A DNA stretch of 64,000 nt from Bacteroidota bacterium. Its GTDB lineage: Bacteria; Bacteroidota; Bacteroidia; Chitinophagales; BACL12. Below the pieces are notes generated by a model, which saw only the letters and a list, made by a program, of their open reading frames with translations, was not told where the DNA came from and did no database searches. A program made the position numbers and the translations under genes. The first letter of the stretch is position 1. Each line of letters starts with the position of its first letter. Positions 27,087-36,202 of the stretch are shown one piece after another. The DNA is taken from assembly GCA_016706255.1 (NCBI GenBank), contig JADJJZ010000006.1:62001-126000 (forward strand). Direction: 5' to 3'.

Positions 27087-29288
27087 ATGAAAAGGAATTT
27101 AGTTATCCTTATTTTATTAATATGTAGTACTTGCTTGGGACTAAACGCTCAAAATTTAGTGCCTAATTCCAGTTTCGAGTCATATTCCGGATTGCCTGTG
27201 AGTTATGGTGAGTGGTTTAGGTGTAACGATTGGGATAATGTGAATGGTTATCCTGCTTTTGCCTGGCCTTATGCGAGTCCCGATTATTTGCACAATTCGG
27301 GAGGTGTTGGTGTAAATTTACCAAATACCGTGTTTGCAACAGTTTCGGCGCATGAAGGCGAAGCTGTTTTCGGATTTATAGCTTACCATGGCCCCGAACC
27401 TAATTTCAGAGAATATTTATCTGCACCACTTAGCGAGCCTATGGTGCCGGGAGTTACTTATACAATCTCGTTTTGGATTACCAGTGGTGAATCAGCCTGG
27501 TACGGTGGCGCCGGATGTAATCATGTGGGTATTCGTTTTTCTGACGGTCCATTAATTCAGGCCGACCATGAACCAATTGGTGGAACCCCGGATTTGGAAA
27601 TTCCTGATATTTACTGGAATACCGAATGGGAGCTTTTTACATTTAGTTATACTGCTGATGATACTTACGACAGATTAACAATCGGGAATTTTTATAATGA
27701 TGCTGCTACCGATGCGGATGGTTTTGGTGTTGCCGCAAGTACAACCGCTTATTATTTTATAGATGAAGTTTCTGTGATACCTGCTACAATTACAACAATT
27801 ATTGATACCACAATTTGTGATGGCACTTTTTATACTTTGCCTGATGGTACAACAACTGCAATTGGTGGAACCTATACACATACTTTAATTGCGGATGATG
27901 GCGCGGATTCAATTGTAATAACCAATTTATTTATTGCACCAATTTACAATTTAATTTATGATGCCATAATTTGTGAGGGGGGAGATTACATTTTACCTGA
28001 TGGTGAAATTGTTACTGCCGCAGGAACTTATGTTACATCATTATTAACCGCGTCAGGTTGCGATTCAATTATTACAACAAATCTTGAAGTACTTCCATTT
28101 TATACTACTCTTGTTGATACCGCTATTTGTTCCGGGGAGATGTACATTTTACCGGATGGTATTACCATAACTGCCGCAGGAATTTATAATACAACTTTAA
28201 TTTCCGCGGCAGGATGTGATTCAATAATTACAACTAATTTATCGCTCATAACTATTCCTGAAACAATTGTTGATGTAACAATTTGTTCCGGAGCGACTTA
28301 TACATTACCGGATGGTGTTGTTGTGGATGTTGCCGGAACTTATTCAACTATATTAACAGCAGTTTCCGGATGTGATAGTTTAATTACCACACATTTAAAT
28401 TTAATTGCTGCATTTGAATCATTTGTAACAGCAGATATTTGTGAAGGCGCGTCATACACATTACCTGATGGTAGCACAACAACTAGCAGCGGTAATTTTA
28501 CAACAAATTTAATTGCTGTGGGTGGATGTGATTCAGTTGTGTACACTACAGTAAATGTTCATCCATTACCAATTCCGGTTTTTGATATACAACCGTTTAT
28601 TTGTCTGGAAGCAGAACCGATTTTATTAAATGCAACACCAAGTGGTGGAATATTTTCAGGTATTGGTGTAGAAGATAATACCTTTAATCCTGCAACAAGC
28701 GGCGTTGGCGGACCATTTGAAATTAATTATTTTGTTTCAGATGTATTTGGCTGCTCGGCAGAAACAATTGCAACAATTGAAGTGTATCAAAACTTTGCAG
28801 ATGCGGGCACAGATGTTACAATTAACGCAGGAGAATCTACTTTATTAAGCGGTAATTCAGGAGGGGATTATAACTGGTCACCGGAATTATTTGCTGATTG
28901 CGCTAATTGTCAAAACACATTAGTTACACCATTTGAAACTACTTCATTTGTTTTATATTCAATGGATGTGAATGGTTGTGTTGCTTTTGATACGGTTGAT
29001 GTAATTGTAATTGGAGAAATCGATGTAATTATTCCCAATGCCTTTAGTCCTAACCAGGATGGTATAAATGATATTTATCATGTATTACTTTATGGTGCCG
29101 AATTAAATAATTTCAGTATCTATGATCGTTGGGGGAAATTAGTTTATGTTAATTCCGGAAATGATGTAAGCTGGGACGGCACTATGCAGGGCAAATTATT
29201 AGAAATGGGTGTTTATGTTTATGCAGCAGAATATATTTTACACGATGTAATTATTACAAAAAGTGGAACGATAACACTGTTGCGCTAA
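27087..29288 (+). CDS. Large secreted protein with five 52-residue repeats and T9SS type B domain
   Basis: 733 residues from ATG 27087; the upstream TTG is less likely. Signal peptide MKRNLVILILLICSTCLGLNAQ. Residues 24-230 form a jelly-roll-like domain (LVPNSSFESYSGLP ... FIDEVSVIP). Then five tandem repeats of about 52 residues (about 237-495), each with ICxGxxYxLPDG and a GCDSIITTNL-type end. A PKD-like domain and the gliding-motility-associated C-terminal domain follow (IPNAFSPNQDGINDIYHV ... YDRWGKLVYV). Type B sorting places such proteins at the cell surface or outside. Likely an adhesin or matrix protein. Confidence 0.85.
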   Translation: MKRNLVILILLICSTCLGLNAQNLVPNSSFESYSGLPVSYGEWFRCNDWDNVNGYPAFAWPYASPDYLHNSGGVGVNLPNTVFATVSAHEGEAVFGFIAYHGPEPNFREYLSAPLSEPMVPGVTYTISFWITSGESAWYGGAGCNHVGIRFSDGPLIQADHEPIGGTPDLEIPDIYWNTEWELFTFSYTADDTYDRLTIGNFYNDAATDADGFGVAASTTAYYFIDEVSVIPATITTIIDTTICDGTFYTLPDGTTTAIGGTYTHTLIADDGADSIVITNLFIAPIYNLIYDAIICEGGDYILPDGEIVTAAGTYVTSLLTASGCDSIITTNLEVLPFYTTLVDTAICSGEMYILPDGITITAAGIYNTTLISAAGCDSIITTNLSLITIPETIVDVTICSGATYTLPDGVVVDVAGTYSTILTAVSGCDSLITTHLNLIAAFESFVTADICEGASYTLPDGSTTTSSGNFTTNLIAVGGCDSVVYTTVNVHPLPIPVFDIQPFICLEAEPILLNATPSGGIFSGIGVEDNTFNPATSGVGGPFEINYFVSDVFGCSAETIATIEVYQNFADAGTDVTINAGESTLLSGNSGGDYNWSPELFADCANCQNTLVTPFETTSFVLYSMDVNGCVAFDTVDVIVIGEIDVIIPNAFSPNQDGINDIYHVLLYGAELNNFSIYDRWGKLVYVNSGNDVSWDGTMQGKLLEMGVYVYAAEYILHDVIITKSGTITLLR

Positions 29289-29312
29289 AATAATTTATAA
29301 GATGAGCATCAA

Positions 29313-29720
29313 TTATAATTGCTCAACGTAATTTTTAAAATTATCCAAAATTGCCTGCCAACCGGCCTCCTGCATTTCAGCACTGTTTTCATTTTCTGTT
29401 TCAAATGTTTCCGTTACCACAACATGATTTGCTTCCGGTAAAAACTGTACACTTACTTTTCTGCCATCTGCAATTCTATATTCTATTAGTTTATGTGGTT
29501 CAACCAATGTGTAAATACCGTTAAAATCGAATGCAACACTGCCATCACGTGCAGCCATAGTAAAAATAAATTCACCACCTTCACGCAAATCGTTTTCTGC
29601 AGCCGGTGCATGCCAGTCGGGTGAAGCGAAGTTCCAGTTAACAATATGCTCCGGTAGTGTCCAGCAATCCCATACTTTTTCTATTGACGCCTGAATTGTT
29701 GTTGAAATGGTGATGTTCAT
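29313..29720 (-). CDS. SRPBCC/AHSA1 family protein
   Basis: 135 residues of START/Bet v 1-like fold: ISTTIQASIEKVWDCWTLPEHIVNWNFASPDWH at the start, GGEFIFTMAARDG and the C-terminal helix MQEAGWQAILDNFKNYVEQL. These small cytoplasmic proteins bind hydrophobic ligands; the AHSA1 name does not imply an Hsp90 role in bacteria. Convergent with the T9SS type B gene, one of eight such proteins in the window. Confidence 0.85.
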   Translation of the reverse strand: MNITISTTIQASIEKVWDCWTLPEHIVNWNFASPDWHAPAAENDLREGGEFIFTMAARDGSVAFDFNGIYTLVEPHKLIEYRIADGRKVSVQFLPEANHVVVTETFETENENSAEMQEAGWQAILDNFKNYVEQL

Positions 29721-29791
29721 TTTTATCGGTTGTTTTTAATTTGCAAGCCGGTATAAAATTACAATTTTAAAAAGAATCCATAAAATATGGA

Positions 29792-29884
29792 TTAACTAAT
29801 CCAAATCAGTTGCGTATCAATTACTTCCCATTTACCATCAACTTTCTGTAAATAATAACGGGTACAACTTCCGCACAATCTCAT
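29792..29884 (-). CDS. 30-codon ORF, possible gene remnant
   Basis: Short frame MRLCGSCTRYYLQKVDGKWEVIDTQ... in the gap behind the AHSA1 gene. The composition (YYLQKVDGKWEVID) looks like the C-terminus of a real protein rather than random AT-rich sequence, but no upstream part is present. May be a relic or a small protein. Confidence 0.25.
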   Translation of the reverse strand: MRLCGSCTRYYLQKVDGKWEVIDTQLIWIS

Positions 29885-30000
29885 AATTATTTGTTGTTAA
29901 TTATAGATTAATATAATGTGCCAATGTACAGATCTGTCTGCAGCGGCGGATATTAATTGAACAAACAAATTTTGAGTGAAAATATAAAATTTGAAAAGGG

Positions 30001-30163
30001 TAACCACAGAGCTATGCACTGAGAAACAGCCCGCAAAGGTCACGGAGAATTACGAGTTAAATTTTAATTATATTTTCCTAATTAAATCTTATTCATAAAA
30101 CTTAACTTAACGAATAATTCCTCTGTGACCTTTGTGTGAATTTTCTCAGCGTTCTCTGTGTTA
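30001..30163. repeat. Imperfect inverted-repeat element of about 160 bp
   Basis: The left arm (about 30001-30066) and the reverse complement of the right arm (about 30096-30163) align over their length: both contain AACnACAGAG, CTGAGAAA, CAAAGGTCACnGAG, AATTA and GTTAA in the same order. It could fold into one long hairpin. No ORF lies inside. It resembles a MITE-like or dispersed intergenic element; no transposase is nearby. Confidence 0.6.
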
Positions 30164-30289
30164 AAAAAAACATTACTCCATTAAAATATTTAAGTATAAA
30201 TAATAACTCAAAACGATAAGTCTTATCAAATTTAGTTTTGATAGCAACGATACGGTAATTTCTAGCCCCGATCGAAATGAAAACAAGCT

Positions 30290-30329
30290 AATGTACCAAT
30301 GTATTAATGTACCGATGTACCAATGAAAC
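30290..30329. repeat. Period-8 tandem repeat (AATGTACC)
   Basis: Five imperfect units: AATGTACC, AATGTATT, AATGTACC, GATGTACC, AATGAAAC. A related shorter piece, AATGTGCCAATGTACA, is at about 29915-29930 on the other side of the inverted-repeat element. Noncoding. The rest of 30164-30460 holds nothing else I recognise. Confidence 0.5.
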
Positions 30330-30460
30330 AGCCGGTTTTGAGGTTTATTTAAAATTAGTGGCTTGTTGCAATGAAGAGCGGGCAACGATTTTCATTGGGT
30401 GAAAAATGTGGATGCTCCAAATTTTTAAAAATTTAATTTGTTATTAAAAAATGTGCTTGT

Positions 30461-31543
30461 TTATTCTTTAATACTACTATACCAATTAAATTTTCGCGAC
30501 CATTCGTAGAATTCGAATACTTCTGATTCGTGGCCTTTCAGCCATTTTTTTACGTAGCCGTCGCCGGTGGAAGAAAATGCGATGTATGAAAAAGTTTCGG
30601 TAAATCCTTTTTCTTTCATTTCAATAAAATATGGTGCGTAATAATCCCAATAAAATCCGGAATTAGTTTCTTTACCTGTGCTTAACGACGAACAAAGCAT
30701 ATCCAGTGTAAGTTTAAAAGCTTCAGCTTCGGTATTGTTTTTATGTTCCTTATCCATTGAAACTGCGGAGGTCATCATGAGCATGAATTCTATCATTCCG
30801 AAATTATTCGGATTATTAGTTCCATCGGCAGCGGTATCGCCAAGGGTGCTTCCATCTACACTAATTGTAAAGGCATTTTTTCCTGTTTTAGTTACGTTGC
30901 CGCCCAATAAAATTTGCATATTTGCAAGGTTGCCTTCAGCGCGTTCACCTTCAGGTTCAATTGCTAAAAACCTGGCATACGCCATAATTGCAGGAATATT
31001 ATTACCCAGATCATGATTTACGCGTGCAATGGCATTTTGTGAACTTGCGTGTTTGGGATTTACCATTGCACCTTGTTCAAATGCCTCCAGTGAAAGTGTA
31101 TATTCTTTCATGGTAGTAAGTGAAATACCTTTATTAAAATAAAATTGATATTGTTGTGGGAAAGCTTTAATTCCTTCGTCGTAAACGGCTATGGATTCTT
31201 CTGATTTTCCTTGTGCATCGAGACTGTTACCATATGTGATGTAAACAGATTCCAGCGCTTCATCGCCGGGATGTAATTCAATTGTTTTTTTACAAAGCGT
31301 TGAGCAATCTTTATATTTTTCTAAAGCGTATAAGGTAAGTGCTTTTTCAGACATTGCAAATGCATTATCCTTATCGGCCGCAAGTGCTTTATCGTATTTT
31401 TTTATAGCGCCCTGATAATCGCCGCGATCGTGTAATGCAATGCCTTCTGCAACAAGTGCCTCAGCCGCTGCAGGGTCCTGAGCGTATGTGTTAGCAGTAA
31501 ATAATGTGCAGGAAATAAACAGGAGGAATAGTGCTTTTTTCAT
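30461..31543 (-). CDS. Secreted TPR-repeat protein
   Basis: 360 residues from ATG 31543, where signal peptide MKKALFLLFISCTLFTANTYAQ starts; the longer frame adds an implausible N-terminus. About five tetratricopeptide repeats cover residues 23-200 (GIALHDRGDYQGAIKKYDKALAADKDN, GNSLDAQGKSEESIAVYDEGIKAFPQQ, YTLSLEAFEQGAMVNPKH). The C-terminal 150 residues are a separate domain of unknown type. A periplasmic scaffold is likely; partner unknown. Confidence 0.78.
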   Translation of the reverse strand: MKKALFLLFISCTLFTANTYAQDPAAAEALVAEGIALHDRGDYQGAIKKYDKALAADKDNAFAMSEKALTLYALEKYKDCSTLCKKTIELHPGDEALESVYITYGNSLDAQGKSEESIAVYDEGIKAFPQQYQFYFNKGISLTTMKEYTLSLEAFEQGAMVNPKHASSQNAIARVNHDLGNNIPAIMAYARFLAIEPEGERAEGNLANMQILLGGNVTKTGKNAFTISVDGSTLGDTAADGTNNPNNFGMIEFMLMMTSAVSMDKEHKNNTEAEAFKLTLDMLCSSLSTGKETNSGFYWDYYAPYFIEMKEKGFTETFSYIAFSSTGDGYVKKWLKGHESEVFEFYEWSRKFNWYSSIKE

Positions 31544-31740
31544 TGGTTTTTTTGCTATTGAATGGCTAAAATAATAAATTTTGGGGTAAAATGGTAGGTG
31601 ATGGATGAGGAGGAGGTTTGATGTAATAATATTTTTGTAAACTGTTAGCAATCTTTCACTGATACGCAGTTGGGGTTTTTGTTTGGAGTTAAGGTGGAGT
31701 GTTGATTGGTGATTTTCGTTTGAAGTGCATTTTTTGTTTC

Positions 31741-31807
31741 ACCCCGCTGGGGTTCTGGAGATTCTAAGGGGCGCATTTTTGTTAAAAATATGTAACCGCT
31801 CTGCGGT
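31741..31807 (-). repeat. Double-hairpin element, copy 1 (inverted)
   Basis: Hairpin ACCCC-GCT-GGGGT (31741-31753), a 41-bp spacer, then hairpin ACCGC-TCT-GCGGT (31795-31807). Compared with copies 2 and 3 it is in the opposite orientation, and its second stem has changed on both arms (ACCTC/GAGGT to ACCGC/GCGGT), keeping the pairing. The flank ATTTTTTGTTTC is shared with the inverted flanks of the other copies. Confidence 0.75.
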
Positions 31808-32029
31808 AGGCTCAGTAATTGGAGTTAATTTGGAGTGTTGATTTATGTTTTTGTTTTGATGTAATTTTTTTTCATTACTGCCTAGCACAATATCTTCAAA
31901 CAAAAAATGTCAATCGACACAAAAATTAAAAAAGAAAATCGAATGTGCAAATTACACCCAACTCATAATTTCACTTTTAAACATAATGTAAATCATTACA
32001 AAGTATTCTAATTAAGTTGTGAAGTAAAA

Positions 32030-32097
32030 ACCTCGTAGAGGTGAAAGATTGGTAACAAAACCCGACCCCCAAAGAATCAGATGAACCCCAGCGGGGT
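32030..32097 (+). repeat. Double-hairpin element, copy 2
   Basis: Hairpin ACCTC-GTA-GAGGT (32030-32042), a 42-bp spacer with AACAAAACCC, then ACCCC-AGC-GGGGT (32085-32097) followed by GACACAAAAAATGTCAATTG. It forms a tandem unit of about 200 bp with copy 3; a partial related flank lies at about 31890-32025. Confidence 0.75.
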
Positions 32098-32232
32098 GAC
32101 ACAAAAAATGTCAATTGAAACAAAAAATTATATCATTAAAACCAAGGGCACATACAAAATCCAAATCAAAAATTCAATGTTATTCATAATGAAAATTAGT
32201 AAGAAACATTCTAATTAAATGATGAATTAAAA

Positions 32233-32297
32233 ACCTCGTAGAGGTTTCATATTTTAACAAAACCCACCCCCTAGAATCAATTGAACCCCAGCGGGGT
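32233..32297 (+). repeat. Double-hairpin element, copy 3
   Basis: Hairpin ACCTC-GTA-GAGGT (32233-32245), a 39-bp spacer with AACAAAACCC, then ACCCC-AGC-GGGGT (32285-32297), followed by the same GACACAAAAAATGTCAATTG. The whole region 31544-32380 has no gene and consists mostly of these elements and their flanks. Confidence 0.75.
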
Positions 32298-32380
32298 GAC
32301 ACAAAAAATGTCAATTGCCACTAAAAATTATATCAAAAAAACCAAATGCACATACAAATTCCCAATTCAAAATTTCATTA

Positions 32381-32905
32381 TTATACAATCAACATCATTT
32401 CCGCATAAAATTCATTCTCATCTGAAATTTCCACCCAGTTGGGTTGCTGATCTCTAATTTTGTGGAAACTAATTCGATCGGATATATTGCCGGCGATTTT
32501 AAAACCTTCGAAATTTAGATGCTGCTCAAATTGATTTGCCATTTCAACTGTTTGAAAAACATAGGTAAAACAAATGCCGGATAAATTTAATTGCCTGGCC
32601 TGCTCGGCGAGTTTGACAATGGTGCAGATGCCATACCTGAACTGCATTTCGGCTGACAGGTTTGGCTCAAATCCGTCGATATGAATATGATTGGAATCAT
32701 CTTCCACAATTGATTCGTTATTAATTTCTTCAACTAGGGTTAACTGCGAAAGACTATGACCAATTAATCCAATCTCATTAATTATAATGCCTCGATTAAT
32801 AAACTGTGTAATGGAATCAGGTAAATTACAAGAAATATTTAAATCATGCGGAATATTCCATGTATCACATAACCGGTAAAATGCTGTATTGGCTGATATT
32901 TTCAA
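32381..32905 (-). CDS. Hypothetical protein (TTG start)
   Basis: 174 residues; the frame opens only with TTG at 32905, the first internal ATG being far inside, so the true start is unsure. The sequence has no signal peptide and is acidic (LVEEINNESIVEDDSN). No family recognised. It lies 9 bp downstream of the TonB_C-like gene and next to the double-hairpin region. Confidence 0.5.
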   Translation of the reverse strand: MKISANTAFYRLCDTWNIPHDLNISCNLPDSITQFINRGIIINEIGLIGHSLSQLTLVEEINNESIVEDDSNHIHIDGFEPNLSAEMQFRYGICTIVKLAEQARQLNLSGICFTYVFQTVEMANQFEQHLNFEGFKIAGNISDRISFHKIRDQQPNWVEISDENEFYAEMMLIV

Positions 32906-32914
32906 GAAGAGGTG

Positions 32915-33370
32915 TTAATTTAATTCGAGTACACCCTTTTTTATTTCAAAACTAAAAAGCAAAACAGAATCCACCGCTTTCCCGTCCAGTTCGCCGGCTG
33001 TCCAAGGACCTAAAGCTTTAAATATGGCAACAATCTGCTCGTCTAAAATTTCGCTTTTTGTTTTATTGTCCATTTCACATTGCACCACTTCGCCATTACA
33101 ATTAATAATTAAACGTATCATGCCTTCGTCTTTATATTTCACATTTTCTTTAAGGAAGGCCACATCGGTATTTAATTTTTGTTCAATTTGGTCTTCGGTG
33201 AACTGACTTTTAGCTTCATCCTGACCTTTGAAAGATTCGAATAATGCATACACTTCATTTTTATCACAAATGCCTGAAATTTCTTCATCTACAACCATTT
33301 TGGCTACAAATTGAGCAGATAACATTGAAGTGCAAGCACATAAAATAATTAGGAAAAAAATGTTTTTCAT
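32915..33370 (-). CDS. Secreted TonB C-terminal-domain-like protein
   Basis: 151 residues. Signal peptide MKNIFFLIILCACTSMLSAQ. The C-terminal half looks like a degenerate TonB_C domain (GMIRLIINCNGEVVQCEMDN ... ALGPWTAGELDGKAVDSVLLFSFEI), but the protein lacks a membrane-spanning helix and a proline linker, so it is not a classic energy transducer. Such stand-alone TonB_C-like proteins are common in Bacteroidota; role unknown. Confidence 0.65.
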   Translation of the reverse strand: MKNIFFLIILCACTSMLSAQFVAKMVVDEEISGICDKNEVYALFESFKGQDEAKSQFTEDQIEQKLNTDVAFLKENVKYKDEGMIRLIINCNGEVVQCEMDNKTKSEILDEQIVAIFKALGPWTAGELDGKAVDSVLLFSFEIKKGVLELN

Positions 33371-33464
33371 GTTGGTAAAATTTAAATTTCGTGAATAATG
33401 GTATTCAAATATACGATACTTCTAATAAATATACAATTTCCTTATAACGATAATCAACACTCGC

Positions 33465-33854
33465 TTATTTCACAAATTGGCGGAGCCATAATAAGGCTTC
33501 CTTATCGCTGCTAAACGATTTCATTGGGATAGGGGGCTTTTGAAAAGCAAACACCATGCGCATAACTAACAGTGCCATGCCGGGTTTTGAAACCATAGCC
33601 ATTGCAGTGTATATTTCAGGAACCATTTGAGATGAAAACTTACGGGTAGCCTTATCCGGAACCGGCGATTTGCTTAAATATATTAATAATGGAACCGGTT
33701 TATTGCCGGTAATTTTTTTAATCAAGGTAACATTGTTGCTAATGTTCTCAACCGTTCTTTTCACACTTTTTGATAGGGAATATAAAATGCCATCTTCAAA
33801 ATAATAATCTGCAATTTCGCCCGCTATCAGAGGAGTTGTAAATGTTACCTGCAT
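33465..33854 (-). CDS. Small STAS/SpoIIAA-like protein (unassigned)
   Basis: 129 residues without a signal peptide. The layout (YFEDGILYSLSKSVKRTVENISNNVTLIKKITGNKPVPLLIYLS ... SSDKEALLWLRQFVK) is like the STAS/SEC14-type domains common in Bacteroidota, with a strand-helix pattern and a C-terminal helix. The assignment is tentative. It ends 3 bp before the adjacent gene and is likely cotranscribed with it. Confidence 0.55.
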   Translation of the reverse strand: MQVTFTTPLIAGEIADYYFEDGILYSLSKSVKRTVENISNNVTLIKKITGNKPVPLLIYLSKSPVPDKATRKFSSQMVPEIYTAMAMVSKPGMALLVMRMVFAFQKPPIPMKSFSSDKEALLWLRQFVK

Positions 33855-33856
33855 AA

Positions 33857-34600
33857 TTAATTGGATTTACGATATGCCTGAACATGCAATTGCGGATAAA
33901 CAAAATAACTAAATGTAGTATCAGTTAGTGTTAGAATTTCAAAATATGTTTTAGTTTTTAAATTGTCTAAAACAATAAAATAATTTGCCTGTGATGACTT
34001 TACAAATTGTGTTAGCGTATCGGTAATGGATATACTATAATTATCATCCTGATAATTTTTTTCACCTTTATATCCAAACGTCCAGATGGAATCATTTATG
34101 GAAATGTATGCTGCACTATCTGTCTCATTAACCCATTCACCATGCAATTTATTTAGTATAATAGAATCGTAAGGAGGTTCTTTTGGCTTTAGAATTGGAA
34201 TTAACTGATAATCGGAATATAAAAAAACAAAACCTGATTCCGGCTTTTCATTAGTGTTTGGGTAATAGGTTTTCGGAACACCTTTGTCAGTGTAAAACTG
34301 ACCTGTCAATCGAAGTATAAAATTGAAGTGATCTTCTGCATAATAATCGCCGGGTAAAAATAAATCTGTTGCAGCAGGTGTAATGTATAAATGATTTTCT
34401 GCATCAACACTATCTATATTGGGAATGTCGAAATTTGTTACCTGAATAAAATTCGGACAATCGCAGGCGTAGTTGACATAATAAACATCAATCGTTTCAA
34501 TTTTATCTGAAAGATGCTTCGGCACAACGGAACAGCTTAAATTTGAGCATAGGTACAATCCACCCAAAATATAGCTAAGCCAGCGAGCCAAATATCTCAT
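33857..34600 (-). CDS. Putative lipoprotein, unknown function
   Basis: 247 residues. The N-terminal signal ends in a lipobox-like LSCS (GGLYLCSNLSC), so it is probably lipid-anchored. Tyrosine- and aspartate-rich beta structure follows, with no recognisable family. It follows the TPR gene at 34655-35849. Confidence 0.5.
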   Translation of the reverse strand: MRYLARWLSYILGGLYLCSNLSCSVVPKHLSDKIETIDVYYVNYACDCPNFIQVTNFDIPNIDSVDAENHLYITPAATDLFLPGDYYAEDHFNFILRLTGQFYTDKGVPKTYYPNTNEKPESGFVFLYSDYQLIPILKPKEPPYDSIILNKLHGEWVNETDSAAYISINDSIWTFGYKGEKNYQDDNYSISITDTLTQFVKSSQANYFIVLDNLKTKTYFEILTLTDTTFSYFVYPQLHVQAYRKSN

Positions 34601-34654
34601 AATGTGTTGATAATCAATAAAATAAAATTCTTAAATTGGTTAAATTATAGATTT

Positions 34655-35849
34655 TTACTGCTCCGCCATTTTTAAGCCTTGTTCAATTGCTGTAAACACT
34701 TGGTGGTTTTTGTCAAACACTTTGAGCAGTAATTCTTTTGCCTTTAAAAAATCTGCTTTTGCGATGGCTTTGTCGAGGTCCAGATAAATAATACCGAGGT
34801 AGAAATAAATACTTCCGGCGATGGTATCTTCATTTGCATATTTTACTAATTGCTCATTATAAAAATTAAGTAATTCGTTTAATGCGCCGTAGTTGATATA
34901 CGCATCGTTTATTGCTCCATAAATTGTTGGATTTCGTGGGTCGAGTTCAAAAAGATTTACGGTATAGGCATGGGCCTCTTTACTTTTAAGTCGCAAGCTG
35001 GATTCTAACATGCCGAGATATGTATAATAATTTTTCGCCTCGATACTGTCGCTGATGTGATAATATATTAATGCACTGGAATCATCAGCGAGTTCGGTAT
35101 AAATTTGGGCCGCCATGCGTGCTGCGTCAGCTTTGTAACTTTTGTCGTTGTATAATGGTATTGCATTTTTAGCATAAACCAAAGCTTTAGCCTGTTCATT
35201 GTTATATAAATAAGCATACGCAAGATTATAATGCGCTGATGCATAATCTCCCTTCAACTCAACTGATTTTAAAAAATAAGGAATCGCTTCTTTGAATTTA
35301 TTGTTGGCAATATTCAAATAACCCATAGCATGATAAGATTCATAATCAGCACAATTACCTGCAATCGCTTTCGTAAAATTCGTTTCGGCCAACATAAATA
35401 ATTCTTTGTCTGATTTTAACCAGTTACCCGGATATTTCATCTGCACTTCGATATAATAATCGCCCAAACCTTTATACAAGCGGCATTCATCAGGATAAAC
35501 CTTAATTAAACTATCCAATAATTTAGGGATGTCCAGCATTTTTAAATCAAAATTGCCATCTGTTCCGCGGTAATTTAAAATGTCGTCATTTTTATCAATG
35601 TCGGTAAGTGCAAACATTTGATGTGCAATACTGGTTACAAAATAATTCAGTAAAATATTTTCTTTTAACAGAATTACTTCCATGTTTTTGTTATTCGGGT
35701 CTGCTTTGTCTAATTCAGCATAGGCAGAATTATATTTTTTATCCTCAATTAAATTGTTCGCTTTTTTTAATTGATTCATTTATATTTTGAGCCTGAATAA
35801 TTGTCGCGGTGAAAATTAAACCAATTATTAAAATAATTATTTTATGCAT
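34655..35849 (-). CDS. Secreted TPR protein, split by a +1 frameshift
   Basis: A signal peptide MHKIIILIIGLIFTATIIQAQ begins at ATG 35849 in a frame that soon stops, while the main frame (KANNLIEDKKYNSAYAELDKAD...) has no signal peptide. Removing one base from the T7 run at 35762-35768 joins them into 397 residues. TPR-like repeats are clear (YHAMGYLNIANNKFKEAIPYFLKSVELKGDY, AHYNLAYAYLYNNEQAKALVYAKNAIPLY). It is likely periplasmic. A homopolymer error is the best explanation. Confidence 0.75.
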
Positions 35850-35967
35850 AATGACGAGTTGTGGTTTTAACCGATGTTTCTGTTTTATAATTTTGAATTT
35901 ATAGCAAATTTACAATGTTTTGGATGAAATACGGAAACTTACAAACTGCTTTGCAGCTGGCTAGTCG

Positions 35968-36189
35968 TTAAAAATAAATGAGCCAAATTAGTATAGCAGT
36001 TACTATAATATAAAAACATGAACCGATTAAAACATTATAACGCAGGTTGTAAACTTCATGAAAATAATATTTTTTATAACAAAAAGGCGCACGCACAATA
36101 GCTCCTGTTGATTTTAAAATAGGATGAATGATACCACGTATTAACAGCTCACCCAAAATATCAAATATACTTTCGCCTATTTGGCTCAT
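35968..36189 (-). CDS. Small membrane-associated protein, unknown
   Basis: 73 residues with an amphipathic N-terminus (FDILGELLIRGIIHPILKSTG) and one C-terminal membrane helix (GSCFYIIVTAILIWLIYF). No family recognised. It lies 13 bp downstream of the FMN reductase gene. Confidence 0.5.
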   Translation of the reverse strand: MSQIGESIFDILGELLIRGIIHPILKSTGAIVRAPFCYKKYYFHEVYNLRYNVLIGSCFYIIVTAILIWLIYF

Positions 36190-36202
36190 GATTTAATTTG
36201 TT

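Noticed and set aside
29304..29324. Bidirectional terminator GAGCA-N11-TGCTC between the convergent genes
   Set aside because: Stem of only five pairs, overlapping the AHSA1 stop codon, and no T-run on either strand.
30173..30385. 70-codon minus-strand frame
   Set aside because: Most of it is a translation of the AATGTACC period-8 repeat (HWYIGTLIHWYI). No start context or homology; considered spurious.
31741..32297. Possible CRISPR array
   Set aside because: The repeated units are hairpins with conserved, not variable, spacers, only three copies, one inverted, and no cas genes.
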